DNA of 42,548 nt. Source: Rhodococcus sp. (in: high G+C Gram-positive bacteria). Its GTDB lineage: Bacteria > Actinomycetota > Actinomycetes > Mycobacteriales > Mycobacteriaceae. The translations under genes were made by a program, and so were the position numbers. The notes beneath the pieces were generated by a model. That model saw only the letters and a program-made list of their open reading frames with translations, was not told the origin of the DNA and did not search any database. This document shows, piece after piece, positions 15,893-24,486 of this stretch. The DNA is taken from assembly GCF_023264675.1 (NCBI RefSeq), contig NZ_JAHFVG010000050.1, positions 1-42,548 on the forward strand. Reading direction: 5' to 3'. Within the stretch, counting starts at the first letter, position 1. Each line of letters opens with the position of its first letter.

Positions 15893-17937
15893 GGCTTTCC
15901 TGCAAGCCGAGTGAGTGCTTTGCGGACCACCTCGGGGTCGGAGGTCTCCCAGAACGGCGGGAGCGAGGCTCGCAGGTAACCACCGTAGCGAGCCGTCGCC
16001 AGCCGTGAATCGAGCATGGCGACGACTCCGCGGTCGTCGACGCTGCGCAGCAACCGGCCGACGCCCTGCGCGAGCAACAGTGCCGCGTGATTGGCGGCGA
16101 CGGCGAGGAATCCGTTTCCTCCGCGCGACTGAACAGCCTGTTGGCGCGCGACCAGCAGGGGGTCGTCGGGGCGAGGAAACGGAATTCGGTCGAGGATCAC
16201 CAGGCTGAGCGACGGACCTGGCACGTCGACGCCCTGCCACAGGGACAATGTGCCGAACAGCGATGTTGCTTCGTCGGCGGCGAACTGGTCGACCAACGCT
16301 CCCGTTGCGTCGTCGCCCTGGCAGAGAACCGGAGTGTCGAGGCGCTCGCGCATCGCTTCCGCTGCGGCCTTGGCGGCTCGCATCGAGGAGAACAAGCCGA
16401 GGGTTCGACCGCCGGCAGCGGAGACCAGGGATTCGATCTCGTCGAGGTAGAGCGGTGACAGTCCGTCCCGCCCCGGTGCCGGAAGATGCTTGGCGACATA
16501 GAGAATGCCCGCTTTCGCATGGTCGAACGGAGACCCGACGTCGAGGGAGTTCCAATGGAACGACGCGGTGTCCGAGGGCGCTTCGACTCCCGACGCCATC
16601 GCCGTGTCGCTTCGACCCGCGTTCTCGGCGGGTAGTCCCCAGTTGACGGCAAGGCCATCGAAGGAACCGCCGACGGTCAGAGTTGCGGACGTCAGCACCA
16701 CCGTCGATTCGGCGAACAATCGAGTGCGAAGCAGCCCTCCGACGGACAGAGGCGCCATACGAACTGTGCGTTTGACGTTGCCACGGAAGTCGTCGACGGC
16801 GTGCCAGACGACGTCTTTGCGTTTCGCCGGGTCGGGTTCGTCGAATGCTTCGAGCACGCGAACCGCGCTGTCGTGTACCTCGTCGATCGCAACGAGCGCA
16901 GCATTGCGCGCCGCGGCCGCTTCGGGGTCGGAAGCCGCCATGCCCGGCTTCTGCGGACCGATGGCAGTACGCACAGCCCATGCCGAGTCCCTGATCGATG
17001 CCAGTGCGGGCGCCGCGTCGTCGGGGATCGATGCCCATCGACCGGGAGGCATGTCGTCGAGTACGGCGGCCCAGTTCTCGGCGGCGCCGTCGAGAGCGTC
17101 GACGATCTCTTCCTCGATCAGCTTCCCGCAGCGCCGCGCGGCGGCGGTGACAGTGGCCGCGGACAGTTCGGACGTCGCGACGCCGGTGACTCGATCGACC
17201 AGTTCGTGCGCCTCGTCGATCACCACGACGTCGTGTTCGGGCAGGATCTGGATTCCGGTGATGGCATCGATCGCGAGCAGCGCGTGATTGGTGACCACCA
17301 CATCCACCTGCGATGCCTCGGTGCGCGCACGCTCGGCGAAGCAGTCTTCACCGACCGGGCAGCGCGACTTGCCGAGGCATTCCCGCGCGGTGACGCTGAC
17401 CTGGCGCCATGCTTGATCGCTGACTCCTGGTACGACGTCGTCGCGGTCGCCGGTCTCGGTATCGGACGACCACTTGGTCAGCCGCACCACTTCGCGGCCG
17501 AGACGCGAGATCGCGAAGGCGTCGAACAATTCGGCGTCCGGTGCCTCTTCCGACGCACCGGTGTGGATCTTGTTCATGCACAGGTAATTGTTGCGGCCCT
17601 TGAGGATCGCGAACTTGGGCCGACGCCCGAGTGCGCCGGTGAGCGCATCGGCGAGGCGGGGAAGATCCCTGTCGACGAGCTGGCGTTGCAACGCGATCGT
17701 TGCCGTGGAGACCACGACGGTGCGTCCGGACTCGACGGCATGCCTGATGCTGGGGACCAGGTAGGCGAGGGACTTGCCGGTGCCGGTGCCTGCCTGTACC
17801 GCGAGGTGCTGCCCGGTGTCGATGGAATGAGCCACCGCCGAGGCCATGGTGAGCTGATTGCTGCGCTCCTTGCCCCCGAGGGAGTGCACCGCGACCTTCA
17901 GCAAGGCGGGCACTGTGGGGAGTTCGGATGACGGCAC
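15889..17937 (-). CDS. dinG: DinG/XPD-family ATP-dependent helicase
   Basis: Superfamily 2 DNA helicase with 5'-3' polarity in the family, used in repair and in resolving R-loops or G-quadruplexes. Product of 682 residues. The Walker A motif is AGTGTGKSLAYLVPS, the Walker B DEAH box is in VVVIDEAHELVDR, and DRIPFPRPDDPL and QGVGRLLRS mark the last helicase motifs. A set of cysteines between these motifs (in NYLCMNK, ECLGKSRC, GEDCF) fits the 4Fe-4S cluster of the XPD/DinG group. The GTG at 17937 is preferred over one at 17982 because TACCCT stands six bases upstream. The counterpart is M. tuberculosis Rv1329c. Confidence 0.93.
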   Translation of the reverse strand: MPSSELPTVPALLKVAVHSLGGKERSNQLTMASAVAHSIDTGQHLAVQAGTGTGKSLAYLVPSIRHAVESGRTVVVSTATIALQRQLVDRDLPRLADALTGALGRRPKFAILKGRNNYLCMNKIHTGASEEAPDAELFDAFAISRLGREVVRLTKWSSDTETGDRDDVVPGVSDQAWRQVSVTARECLGKSRCPVGEDCFAERARTEASQVDVVVTNHALLAIDAITGIQILPEHDVVVIDEAHELVDRVTGVATSELSAATVTAAARRCGKLIEEEIVDALDGAAENWAAVLDDMPPGRWASIPDDAAPALASIRDSAWAVRTAIGPQKPGMAASDPEAAAARNAALVAIDEVHDSAVRVLEAFDEPDPAKRKDVVWHAVDDFRGNVKRTVRMAPLSVGGLLRTRLFAESTVVLTSATLTVGGSFDGLAVNWGLPAENAGRSDTAMASGVEAPSDTASFHWNSLDVGSPFDHAKAGILYVAKHLPAPGRDGLSPLYLDEIESLVSAAGGRTLGLFSSMRAAKAAAEAMRERLDTPVLCQGDDATGALVDQFAADEATSLFGTLSLWQGVDVPGPSLSLVILDRIPFPRPDDPLLVARQQAVQSRGGNGFLAVAANHAALLLAQGVGRLLRSVDDRGVVAMLDSRLATARYGGYLRASLPPFWETSDPEVVRKALTRLAGKP

Positions 17938-17943
17938 CGAAGA

Positions 17944-17949
17944 AGGGTA
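17944..17949 (-). promoter_or_regulatory. -10 box of a leaderless dinG promoter
   Basis: TACCCT on the minus strand is six bases before the GTG at 17937. It argues against the longer reading frame that begins at 17982. Confidence 0.5.
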
Positions 17950-18008
17950 CTTCCATGCGCTGACAGCACGAGCCAGCGACACCGGCGCCGCGCGGGGAGG
18001 CTCCGCCT

Positions 18009-18052
18009 ATGTGAGCGCGAATACACGACCTGTTATGTATTCGCGCTCACAT
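18009..18052. repeat. 17-bp perfect inverted repeat between pncB and dinG
   Basis: GTGAGCGCGAATACA (18011-18025) is mirrored exactly at 18036-18050; two further flanking pairs make 17 bp in all around a 10-base loop. It lies 11 bases beyond the pncB stop and upstream of dinG on the same strand. A terminator for pncB without a U tract is the simplest reading; an interspersed palindromic element or a protein-binding dyad are alternatives. Confidence 0.8.
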
Positions 18053-18063
18053 GCGCGCAGCGC

Positions 18064-19404
18064 TCAGGCGTCGACGAACCGAGTCGGCAGTGCAGGCTCG
18101 CCCTGCGAGAGCTTGAGCCCTTCCCACGGAAGGCTGACCAGTCTGCCGGCCAGCAACGCGCGTGACTCGCCGAGCGTGGGTAGCCCGTCGACCTCGACGC
18201 CCGCGCGGACCAGCGGAACAGTCAGCGGGATCGTGGTGAGACCGGCCTCGATTTCGGGCGCGCTGCCGAGCGGATGGACGATCTCCTCGACGGCGGTTCC
18301 GGTGGAACGCACGGTACGAACGGCCGATTTCGCGCCGCCGCGGGACTCCTTGTGGCTGCTGCGTTTCGCGACGGGACGGCCGTCGACGGTGACGAGCTTG
18401 TAGACCATCCCCGCCGTGGGTGCGCCCGATCCGGTGACGAGTGAGGTGCCGACGCCGTAGGAGTCGACAGGTTCCGCGCGGAGTGCGGCGATGGCGTATT
18501 CGTCGAGATCACCGGATACGACGATTCGCGTCTTGGTTGCTCCCAGCTCGTCGAGCTGCTGACGTACCTGCCGGGCGAGTACGCCGAGGTCGCCGGAGTC
18601 GATGCGAACTCCGCCGAGTTCGGGGCCCGCAACCTCGATGGCGTTCGCCACTCCCTGGGTGATGTCGTAGGTGTCGACGAGCAGAGTCGTGGAGACGCCG
18701 AGCGCACGAATCTGCGCCGCGAATGCCGCCTTCTCGTCGGGGCCGTCGGCGCCGTTGTACAGCAGGGTGAATGCGTGGGCCGATGTTCCTGCACCCGGAA
18801 CTCCGTGGCGCCGAACGGCTTCCAAGTTGGATGTCGCGGAGAATCCGGCGATGTACGCCGCGCGGGACGAGGCAACCGCTGCTTCCTCGTGGGTGCGGCG
18901 CGACCCCATCTCGATCATCGGCCGAGTGCCGGCCTGACTCGCCATTCGGGCGGCGGCGGATGCGATGGCGCTGTCGTGATTGAGGATCGACAGGGCAAGG
19001 GTTTCCAGGATCACGCATTCGGCGAAGGTTCCGCGCACCGACAGCACCGGCGATCCGGGGAAGTAGAGCTCGCCCTCGCGGTAGCCGTCCACGTCGCCGG
19101 TGAAGCGGTAGTTCCGCAGCCATTCGAGGGTGTCGGCGCCCAGAAACGAGGACGCGACCTCGAGTTCGGCTTCGCCGAACCGGAACCGAGTGAGCGCTTC
19201 GAGGAAACGGGCTGTGCCTGCGACGACGCCGTAACGCCTGCCGTTCGGTAGGCGTCGCGCGAACACTTCGAAACTGCACGGGATGAATGCCGAGCCGTCG
19301 GCCAATGCGGCGGACAGCATCGTGTATTCGTACTGATCGGTGAACAGAGCGGCGCTTCGGAAGGTGTCCGTTATGTCCGGTCTTGGAGTCGATGCGGTAG
19401 GCAC
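18064..19404 (-). CDS. pncB: Nicotinate phosphoribosyltransferase
   Basis: Joins nicotinate to PRPP to give nicotinate mononucleotide, the first step of NAD salvage. Product of 446 residues. Family motifs are LFTDQYEYTML at the N-terminus, FEVFARRLPNGRRYGVVAGT, SAIASAAARM, EMGSRRTHEEAAVASSRAAYIAG, GVRIDSGDLGVLARQVR and SYGVGTSLVTGSGAP; the His in GSRRTHEEA is the likely phosphorylated residue. It matches M. tuberculosis PncB1 (Rv1330c). GTG codons at 19416 and 19404 are both in frame; 19404 is preferred because a TAGTGT box (19413-19418) ends eight bases upstream and would overlap the first GTG. It is divergent from clpS. Confidence 0.95.
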   Translation of the reverse strand: MPTASTPRPDITDTFRSAALFTDQYEYTMLSAALADGSAFIPCSFEVFARRLPNGRRYGVVAGTARFLEALTRFRFGEAELEVASSFLGADTLEWLRNYRFTGDVDGYREGELYFPGSPVLSVRGTFAECVILETLALSILNHDSAIASAAARMASQAGTRPMIEMGSRRTHEEAAVASSRAAYIAGFSATSNLEAVRRHGVPGAGTSAHAFTLLYNGADGPDEKAAFAAQIRALGVSTTLLVDTYDITQGVANAIEVAGPELGGVRIDSGDLGVLARQVRQQLDELGATKTRIVVSGDLDEYAIAALRAEPVDSYGVGTSLVTGSGAPTAGMVYKLVTVDGRPVAKRSSHKESRGGAKSAVRTVRSTGTAVEEIVHPLGSAPEIEAGLTTIPLTVPLVRAGVEVDGLPTLGESRALLAGRLVSLPWEGLKLSQGEPALPTRFVDA

Positions 19405-19412
19405 AACCGACA

Positions 19413-19418
19413 ACACTA
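19413..19418 (-). promoter_or_regulatory. -10 box of a leaderless pncB promoter
   Basis: TAGTGT on the minus strand lies eight bases before GTG 19404. Its expected -35 site overlaps that of the divergent clpS promoter (around 19436-19443). Confidence 0.45.
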
Positions 19419-19460
19419 CGAGGCGCGGGGGTGACGGTGTGCAGTTCGCCCCGCTCGTCG

Positions 19461-19466
19461 TACCCT
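19461..19466 (+). promoter_or_regulatory. -10 box of a leaderless clpS promoter
   Basis: TACCCT is six bases before the ATG at 19473. No ribosome-binding site is seen. Confidence 0.5.
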
Positions 19467-19472
19467 GTTCTC

Positions 19473-19823
19473 ATGGCTTCATCGACGGCACCGGAGATCG
19501 AGGACAAGGTCGCCGAGGTGCCGCCCAAGGCGGCGTCCCCGCAGGCAGCGCCCGCAGAAACCACTGTGGTGGCGGCAGACGAGGCGCAGGACGTGCCCTG
19601 GGTGACCATCGTCTGGGACGATCCGGTCAATCTCATGCACTACGTGACCTACGTGTTCCAGAAGCTCTTCGGATACAGCAAGGCCAAGGCCACCGAATTG
19701 ATGATGCAGGTCCACGGTGAGGGCAAGGCCGTCGTGTCCAGTGGCGACCGGGACAAGATGGAGATCGATGTGCGCAAACTCCATGCCGCCGGGCTGTGGG
19801 CGACCATGCAGCAGGACAAGTAA
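19473..19823 (+). CDS. clpS: ATP-dependent Clp protease adaptor ClpS
   Basis: Delivers proteins with destabilising N-terminal residues to the ClpC/ClpP protease. Product of 116 residues: a variable Ala/Pro-rich N-terminal arm (1-45) and a ClpS core (about 46-116). The core has the motif VTIVWDDPVNLMHYVTYVFQKLFG, which builds the N-end-residue pocket, and VHGEGKAVVSSGDRDKME. The ATG at 19473 is chosen over an upstream frame because of the adjacent -10 box. The DUF2017 gene follows 25 bases later, as in M. tuberculosis (Rv1331-Rv1332). Confidence 0.95.
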   Translation: MASSTAPEIEDKVAEVPPKAASPQAAPAETTVVAADEAQDVPWVTIVWDDPVNLMHYVTYVFQKLFGYSKAKATELMMQVHGEGKAVVSSGDRDKMEIDVRKLHAAGLWATMQQDK

Positions 19824-19848
19824 CCCGACACGAAGGAAGTTGTACGAC

Positions 19849-20418
19849 GTGCGCACGTGGAGCAGGAAGAACTCACTCGGCGGAGTCAAGATTCGCTCCG
19901 ACATGGACGCGCGTGAGGCATCGGTCCTGCGATCGTTGGTCGGGTCGGTCGTCGGATTGCTCGCCGATCGTGCAGCGGATGCGCCCGAGGACGAACTGGC
20001 GGCAATGACCGGCCTGCGCACCGGGCACAGCACGCCCCCGGACGACGCGGCCCTTGCCCGGCTACTACCCGAGTTCCATCGCGAGGATCCAGCGTCCGAC
20101 ACTGTGGATTCTTCGGATCTCAACGGTGCACTGCGGGGTTTGTACGAGCCCGAGATCATCGACGAGAAGCTGCTGGCGAGCAATGTCATCCTGAACACAC
20201 TGCCCGCGTCGGGCGGCAAGATCGTTCTGACCACGGAGCAAGCCGATGCCTGGCTGATGGGCCTGAACGACGTAAGGTTGGCGCTCGGAACCACGCTGGG
20301 TATCGACGCGGACACCCCCGAGGTTCTCGACGAAGGGGATCCGCGTGCTCCCCATCTGGACGTCTACCACTGGTTGACCTGGATGCAGGATTCACTCGTA
20401 CAGGTCCTCACTCCCTAG
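19849..20418 (+). CDS. DUF2017 family protein
   Basis: Product of 189 residues in the DUF2017 family, which is found beside clpS in many actinobacteria; its role is not known. Conserved-looking parts are REASVLRSLVGSVV near the N-terminus and a C-terminal stretch with TTEQADAWLMGLNDVRLALGT and VYHWLTWMQDSLV. It appears cytosolic, with no signal peptide or membrane segment. The GTG start at 19849 has a clear GAAGGAAG ribosome-binding site. It is followed 10 bases later by the peptidase gene, so clpS, this gene and the peptidase gene are probably one transcript. Confidence 0.88.
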   Translation: MRTWSRKNSLGGVKIRSDMDAREASVLRSLVGSVVGLLADRAADAPEDELAAMTGLRTGHSTPPDDAALARLLPEFHREDPASDTVDSSDLNGALRGLYEPEIIDEKLLASNVILNTLPASGGKIVLTTEQADAWLMGLNDVRLALGTTLGIDADTPEVLDEGDPRAPHLDVYHWLTWMQDSLVQVLTP

Positions 20419-20428
20419 GAGAACCTCC

Positions 20429-21502
20429 GTGCCAGGTCCAGCACTGCCCGGTCCCCGAGATTCGCTGACCGACGTGGCCGGGCTCCTGGTGGGCCACCAT
20501 CACGAGTTGGACTCCGGGGCCGTTCTCGGTTCGGGTGCAGCCACCGGGTGCACCGTCGTGCGGGCGCTCGGGGGCGCGGTCGCTGCCGTGGACGTGCGCG
20601 GCGGCGGTCCGGGTACACGCGAAACCGACCTGCTCGATCCGAGCCATTCGGTGCAACAGATCAACTCCGTGGTCTTGACGGGCGGAAGCGCGTACGGGTT
20701 GGCCGCGGCCGACGGCGTCATGACGTGGTTGGAAGAGCACGGCCACGGGATCGCGATGGGAAGTCCCGACCAAGTGGTGCCCATCGTGCCTGCCGCCGTC
20801 ATCTTCGATCTCCCGGTCGGTGACTGGTCGACGCGTCCCACCGCCGCTTACGGATACGCTGCGGCCGCCGCGGCCTCCGCCGATTTCGCGACGGGCTCGG
20901 TCGGCGCCGGAGTGGGGGCGCGAGCCGGAGTCCTCAAAGGCGGCGTCGGTACCGCGAGCACGGTCATCGTCGGGGGACCAGCGGACGGAGTCACCGTCGG
21001 TGCGCTCATCGTCACCAATCCGGTGGGTTCGGTGTTCGACCCGAGAACCGGCCTGCTGTGGGGTGTGGGCACCCAGGGTCCGCAGGCATTCGGCATGCGC
21101 AAACCCGACGTCCACGAATTGTGGAACGCCAACGCGCTCGCGCCCAAGGGAACTGCGCTGAACACGACGATCGGAGTGGTCGCCACCGATGTCGACCTGA
21201 CCGCATCGTCGTGCAAGCGGATCGCGGTGGCGGGTCACGACGGGTTGGCCAGGGCGATACGTCCGGCTCATTCGCCTCTGGACGGTGACACGATTTTCGC
21301 TTTGTCGACAGGCACACGATCCGTTGTCACCGAGACGTCGATGCCGAAGGCCTTCACCCGGGACCTCCCGGTTCTCGACGCCGTGTCGGCAGTGGCCGCC
21401 GACGTCGTGGAGCGGGCCATCGTTCGTGCACTGCTCGATGCGACGTCGGTAGCGGGAATCCCGACGTATCGCCAGATCTTTCCGTCGGCTTTCGAGTCCT
21501 GA
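20429..21502 (+). CDS. P1/S58-family autoprocessing peptidase (DmpA-like)
   Basis: Ntn-hydrolase-fold aminopeptidase-like protein of the DmpA group, 357 residues. In this family the chain cuts itself before a nucleophilic Ser or Thr; the likely cleavage site is Asn245-Thr246 in ALNTTIGVVATD. Other family motifs are LTGGSAYGLAAADGVM and GGVGTAS. It corresponds to M. tuberculosis Rv1333. The GTG start has AGGAG seven bases upstream, overlapping the DUF2017 stop codon. In M. tuberculosis the mec-cysO-cysM genes follow; here the rhomboid gene comes directly. Confidence 0.9.
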   Translation: MPGPALPGPRDSLTDVAGLLVGHHHELDSGAVLGSGAATGCTVVRALGGAVAAVDVRGGGPGTRETDLLDPSHSVQQINSVVLTGGSAYGLAAADGVMTWLEEHGHGIAMGSPDQVVPIVPAAVIFDLPVGDWSTRPTAAYGYAAAAAASADFATGSVGAGVGARAGVLKGGVGTASTVIVGGPADGVTVGALIVTNPVGSVFDPRTGLLWGVGTQGPQAFGMRKPDVHELWNANALAPKGTALNTTIGVVATDVDLTASSCKRIAVAGHDGLARAIRPAHSPLDGDTIFALSTGTRSVVTETSMPKAFTRDLPVLDAVSAVAADVVERAIVRALLDATSVAGIPTYRQIFPSAFES

Positions 21503-21558
21503 GAGCCCGGGACATCCGGCGGTATCGTGAGACGTACCGAACGGAAGGCCTCCTGTCG

Positions 21559-22188
21559 ATGACCACGAACCCGTACTTGCCAGCTCCGAGCCCCAAACGC
21601 CCGTTGTGGCAGTCCGCTGCGATGTATACCGGCGGATTCGTCGTGTTGCTGTGGGTCATCGAACTGATCGACGTGGCATCGGGAAGTCGGATTCAGGACG
21701 CAGGCATCAACCCGCGCACCGTCGACGGACTGTGGGGAATCCTCTTCGCTCCCGTGCTGCACGACGATTGGGCGCACCTGATCGCCAACACCGTTCCACT
21801 ACTGGTTCTCGGCTTTCTGGTGTTGCTCTCCGGTATCGGGAGAGGGCTCGCGGCCACCGGAATCATCTGGGTCGTCGCCGGCGTCGGGACCTGGTTGATC
21901 GGCGGGGCTCACTCGAACCACATCGGAGCGTCCAGCCTCGTCTTCGGCTTCATCGCGTATCTGCTGACGCGCGGTATCTTCACGCGGAACATCGGACAAC
22001 TGGCTCTCGGTGTCGTCGTGTTCGTGATCTACGGCGGCGCCCTCTGGGGTGTTCTGCCGAGCACTCCGGGCATTTCGTGGCAGGGACACTTCTTCGGCGC
22101 GGTGGGAGGAATACTCGCGGCGTGGGTTCTCTCGTCCGATGCGCGGGAGGCTCGGCGGCAGAAAGCCGTCGGACCTGCCGCACTGTGA
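21559..22188 (+). CDS. Rhomboid family intramembrane serine protease
   Basis: Cleaves membrane proteins within the bilayer. Product of 209 residues with about six transmembrane helices. The catalytic dyad is visible as Ser125 in HIGASSLVFG and His177 in SWQGHFFGAVGG, with the supporting Asn77 in HLIANTVPLL. The tail (residues 192-209) is basic and cytosolic. It is the counterpart of M. tuberculosis Rv1337. The ATG start has a purine-rich GGAAGG about 11 bases upstream. murI, which follows this gene in M. tuberculosis, is absent; the next gene is the phosphodiesterase. Confidence 0.93.
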   Translation: MTTNPYLPAPSPKRPLWQSAAMYTGGFVVLLWVIELIDVASGSRIQDAGINPRTVDGLWGILFAPVLHDDWAHLIANTVPLLVLGFLVLLSGIGRGLAATGIIWVVAGVGTWLIGGAHSNHIGASSLVFGFIAYLLTRGIFTRNIGQLALGVVVFVIYGGALWGVLPSTPGISWQGHFFGAVGGILAAWVLSSDAREARRQKAVGPAAL

Positions 22189-22259
22189 CCCGGGCGATAT
22201 CCGACGCTCCGCAGTGAAAAAGACCGATGCGTTTCGGCGTCGGGCGAACACGTGGCAGC

Positions 22260-23027
22260 ATGACCTTCATGCGTATTACCGTCCTGGGATGTTCGGGCAG
22301 TGTGTCCGGGCCCGATTCCCCCGCGTCGGGTTATCTGCTCGACGAACCGGGAACGTCGCCGGTCGTTCTGGACTTCGGACCGGGTGTCCTCGGTGCGCTG
22401 CAGAAGTATGCGGACCCGGGCGACGTGAGCGTGTTTCTCTCGCATCTTCATGCCGACCACTGTCTCGATGTGCCGGGTCTTCTGGTGTGGCGTCGCTACC
22501 ACCCGAATCCGCCCGAGGGTCGCGCCCTGGTCTACGGACCGAAGGACACAGCCTTCCGGCTCGGTGTGGCATCGGCGGAGTGCGGAGGCCAGATCGACGA
22601 CATGTCGGACACCCTCGATCTGCGGCGCTGGGCCGACGGGCGGACCATCACTCACGGTCGGCTGACGGTGCTCACGCGCAAGGTCTATCACCCGCCCGAG
22701 TCCTACGGGATGAGGATCACCACGGGTGAGGGCAAGATCTTCGCGTACACCGGCGACACCGGAATGTGCCAGGCGGTGCGCGACGTGGCGCATGGGGCTG
22801 ACGTACTGCTCTCTGAAGCGTCGTGGACCCACAGCCCGGATCGGCCCGAAGGGGTTCATCTCTCCGGCACCGAAGCCGGGCAGTTGGCGCGCGATGCGGG
22901 TGTCGGGGAACTGCTTCTGACTCACATCCCGCCGTGGACGTCGCGGGAGGATGTCATCGCCGAGGCCAAAGCTGAGTTCAGCGGCCCGGTGCACGCGGTG
23001 TCGCCGGGGGACGTTTTCACCGTCTAG
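22260..23027 (+). CDS. Metallo-beta-lactamase-fold cAMP phosphodiesterase (Rv1339-like)
   Basis: Product of about 255 residues with the metal-binding motif SHLHADHCLD (His62, His64, Asp66, His67), a bridging Asp in YTGDTGM and a late His in LLTHIPPWTSRED. It closely resembles M. tuberculosis Rv1339, described as an atypical class II cAMP phosphodiesterase, so degradation of cAMP is the likely role. RNase Z-like proteins share the fold, but the sequence follows Rv1339. Two ATG codons are possible (22260 and 22269), neither with a strong ribosome-binding site; homology begins at the second (MRITVLGCSGS). rph follows after 56 bases with its own promoter. Confidence 0.88.
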   Translation: MTFMRITVLGCSGSVSGPDSPASGYLLDEPGTSPVVLDFGPGVLGALQKYADPGDVSVFLSHLHADHCLDVPGLLVWRRYHPNPPEGRALVYGPKDTAFRLGVASAECGGQIDDMSDTLDLRRWADGRTITHGRLTVLTRKVYHPPESYGMRITTGEGKIFAYTGDTGMCQAVRDVAHGADVLLSEASWTHSPDRPEGVHLSGTEAGQLARDAGVGELLLTHIPPWTSREDVIAEAKAEFSGPVHAVSPGDVFTV

Positions 23028-23070
23028 GCCGACAATGCGGCGTCGTTGGAGCCTGTGGGAAAAGTTTCGA

Positions 23071-23076
23071 TAGGGT
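23071..23076 (+). promoter_or_regulatory. -10 box of a leaderless rph promoter
   Basis: TAGGGT is seven bases before the GTG at 23084. Confidence 0.5.
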
Positions 23077-23083
23077 TGCAGAC

Positions 23084-23869
23084 GTGTCGAGACGAGAAGA
23101 TGGACGGGCGGACGACGAACTCCGCAACATCAAGATCACCCGAGGATTCACCGACAACCCGGCAGGCTCGGTTCTGGTGGAATTCGGCAATACCCGAGTG
23201 ATGTGCACGGCGAGCGTCGAGGAGGGCGTGCCGCGCTGGCGCAAGGGTTCCGGACTCGGTTGGCTCACTGCCGAGTACGCGATGCTCCCCGCCGCGACGC
23301 ACACTCGAAGTGGACGCGAATCCGTCAAGGGCAAGGTCGGCGGACGCACCCAGGAGATCTCGCGTCTGGTGGGTCGGTCGTTGCGTGCGTGTATCGACCT
23401 CGCCGCTATCGGTGAGAACACGATCGCGCTCGACTGCGATGTCCTCCAAGCCGACGGTGGTACCCGCACGGCCGCCGTCACCGGCGCCTTCGTCGCGCTG
23501 TCCGACGCCGTGACCTACCTGCGTGCCGCAGGGCGTCTCGCCGATCCGCAGCCGATCTCGTGTGCCATCGCTGCGGTCAGCGTCGGCGTCGTCGACGGAC
23601 GCGTTCGCCTCGATCTTCCCTACGAGGAAGATTCGCGTGCCGAGGTCGACATGAACGTGGTCGCGACCGATACCGGAACGCTCGTGGAGATCCAGGGCAC
23701 CGGTGAAGGCGCCACGTTCCCGCGGTCGACCCTCGACAAGTTGCTCGATTCGGCGTTGGCAGGCATCGAGCAGTTGTTCGAGGTGCAGAAGGCTGCACTC
23801 GCCGAGCCGTACCCCGGCGTCCTTCCCGAGCCCGTCACCGATTCGCCGAAGAAGAAGTTCGGTGGCTGA
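23084..23869 (+). CDS. rph: Ribonuclease PH
   Basis: Phosphorolytic 3'-5' exoribonuclease that trims tRNA 3' ends. Product of 261 residues. Family motifs are VLVEFGNTRVMCTASVEEGVP, WLTAEYAMLPAATHTR, GRTQEISRLVGRSLRA and CDVLQADGGTRTAAVTGAFVAL. It is in the same order as M. tuberculosis rphA-Rv1341. The GTG start is supported by a -10 box seven bases upstream and no Shine-Dalgarno sequence, so the mRNA is probably leaderless. The last 8 bases overlap the start of rdgB. Confidence 0.97.
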   Translation: MSRREDGRADDELRNIKITRGFTDNPAGSVLVEFGNTRVMCTASVEEGVPRWRKGSGLGWLTAEYAMLPAATHTRSGRESVKGKVGGRTQEISRLVGRSLRACIDLAAIGENTIALDCDVLQADGGTRTAAVTGAFVALSDAVTYLRAAGRLADPQPISCAIAAVSVGVVDGRVRLDLPYEEDSRAEVDMNVVATDTGTLVEIQGTGEGATFPRSTLDKLLDSALAGIEQLFEVQKAALAEPYPGVLPEPVTDSPKKKFGG

Positions 23870-24473
23870 GCAGAAGCTTCTCGTTGCGAGCCGCAATGCG
23901 AAGAAGCTTCGTGAATTGCGTCGCGTGCTCGATGCCGCGGGAATTTCCGGCATCGAGCTGGTGGGTCTGAACGAGGTTCCCGAGTTTCCGGAGGCGCCCG
24001 AGACCGGTGCGACGTTCGAGGAGAATGCACTGGCGAAGGCCCGTGACGGTTCTGCTGCCACCGGATTGCCCTGCGTTGCAGATGATTCGGGCTTGGAAGT
24101 GGATGCGCTCAACGGGATGCCCGGCGTGCTGTCTGCACGGTGGTCCGGCACCCACGGCGACGACGATGCCAACACGGCACTGCTGCTGGCCCAGCTCGGT
24201 GACGTACCGGACGAGCGCCGGGGTGCAGGATTCGTGTCGGCATGCGCGCTGTCGGTACCCGGCGGCGAGGACAGTGTCGTCCGGGGCGAATGGCGGGGCG
24301 CGATCGCCCGTCAGCCGCTGGGCGAGAACGGTTTCGGCTACGATCCGGTGTTCGTACCGGAGGGCGGCGGCAGATCCGCGGCCGAACTGAGCGCCGAGGA
24401 GAAAGATGCGGCGTCGCATCGTGGGCGCGCCCTCAGATTGTTGATTCCGGCATTGCAGGCACTGTCCGCGTAG
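23862..24473 (+). CDS. rdgB: XTP/dITP pyrophosphatase (RdgB/HAM1)
   Basis: Hydrolyses non-canonical purine nucleotides (ITP, dITP, XTP) and so keeps them out of DNA and RNA. Product of 203 residues. Motifs are SRNAKKLRELRRVL at the N-terminus, FEENALAKAR, ADDSGLEVDAL with the catalytic acidic residues, and GENGFGYDPVF and SHRGRAL near the C-terminus. The GTG start at 23862 lies inside the end of rph (8-base overlap) behind a purine-rich GAAGAAGAAG, indicating translational coupling. Confidence 0.96.
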   Translation: MAEQKLLVASRNAKKLRELRRVLDAAGISGIELVGLNEVPEFPEAPETGATFEENALAKARDGSAATGLPCVADDSGLEVDALNGMPGVLSARWSGTHGDDDANTALLLAQLGDVPDERRGAGFVSACALSVPGGEDSVVRGEWRGAIARQPLGENGFGYDPVFVPEGGGRSAAELSAEEKDAASHRGRALRLLIPALQALSA

Positions 24474-24486
24474 GACACTGGCGACC

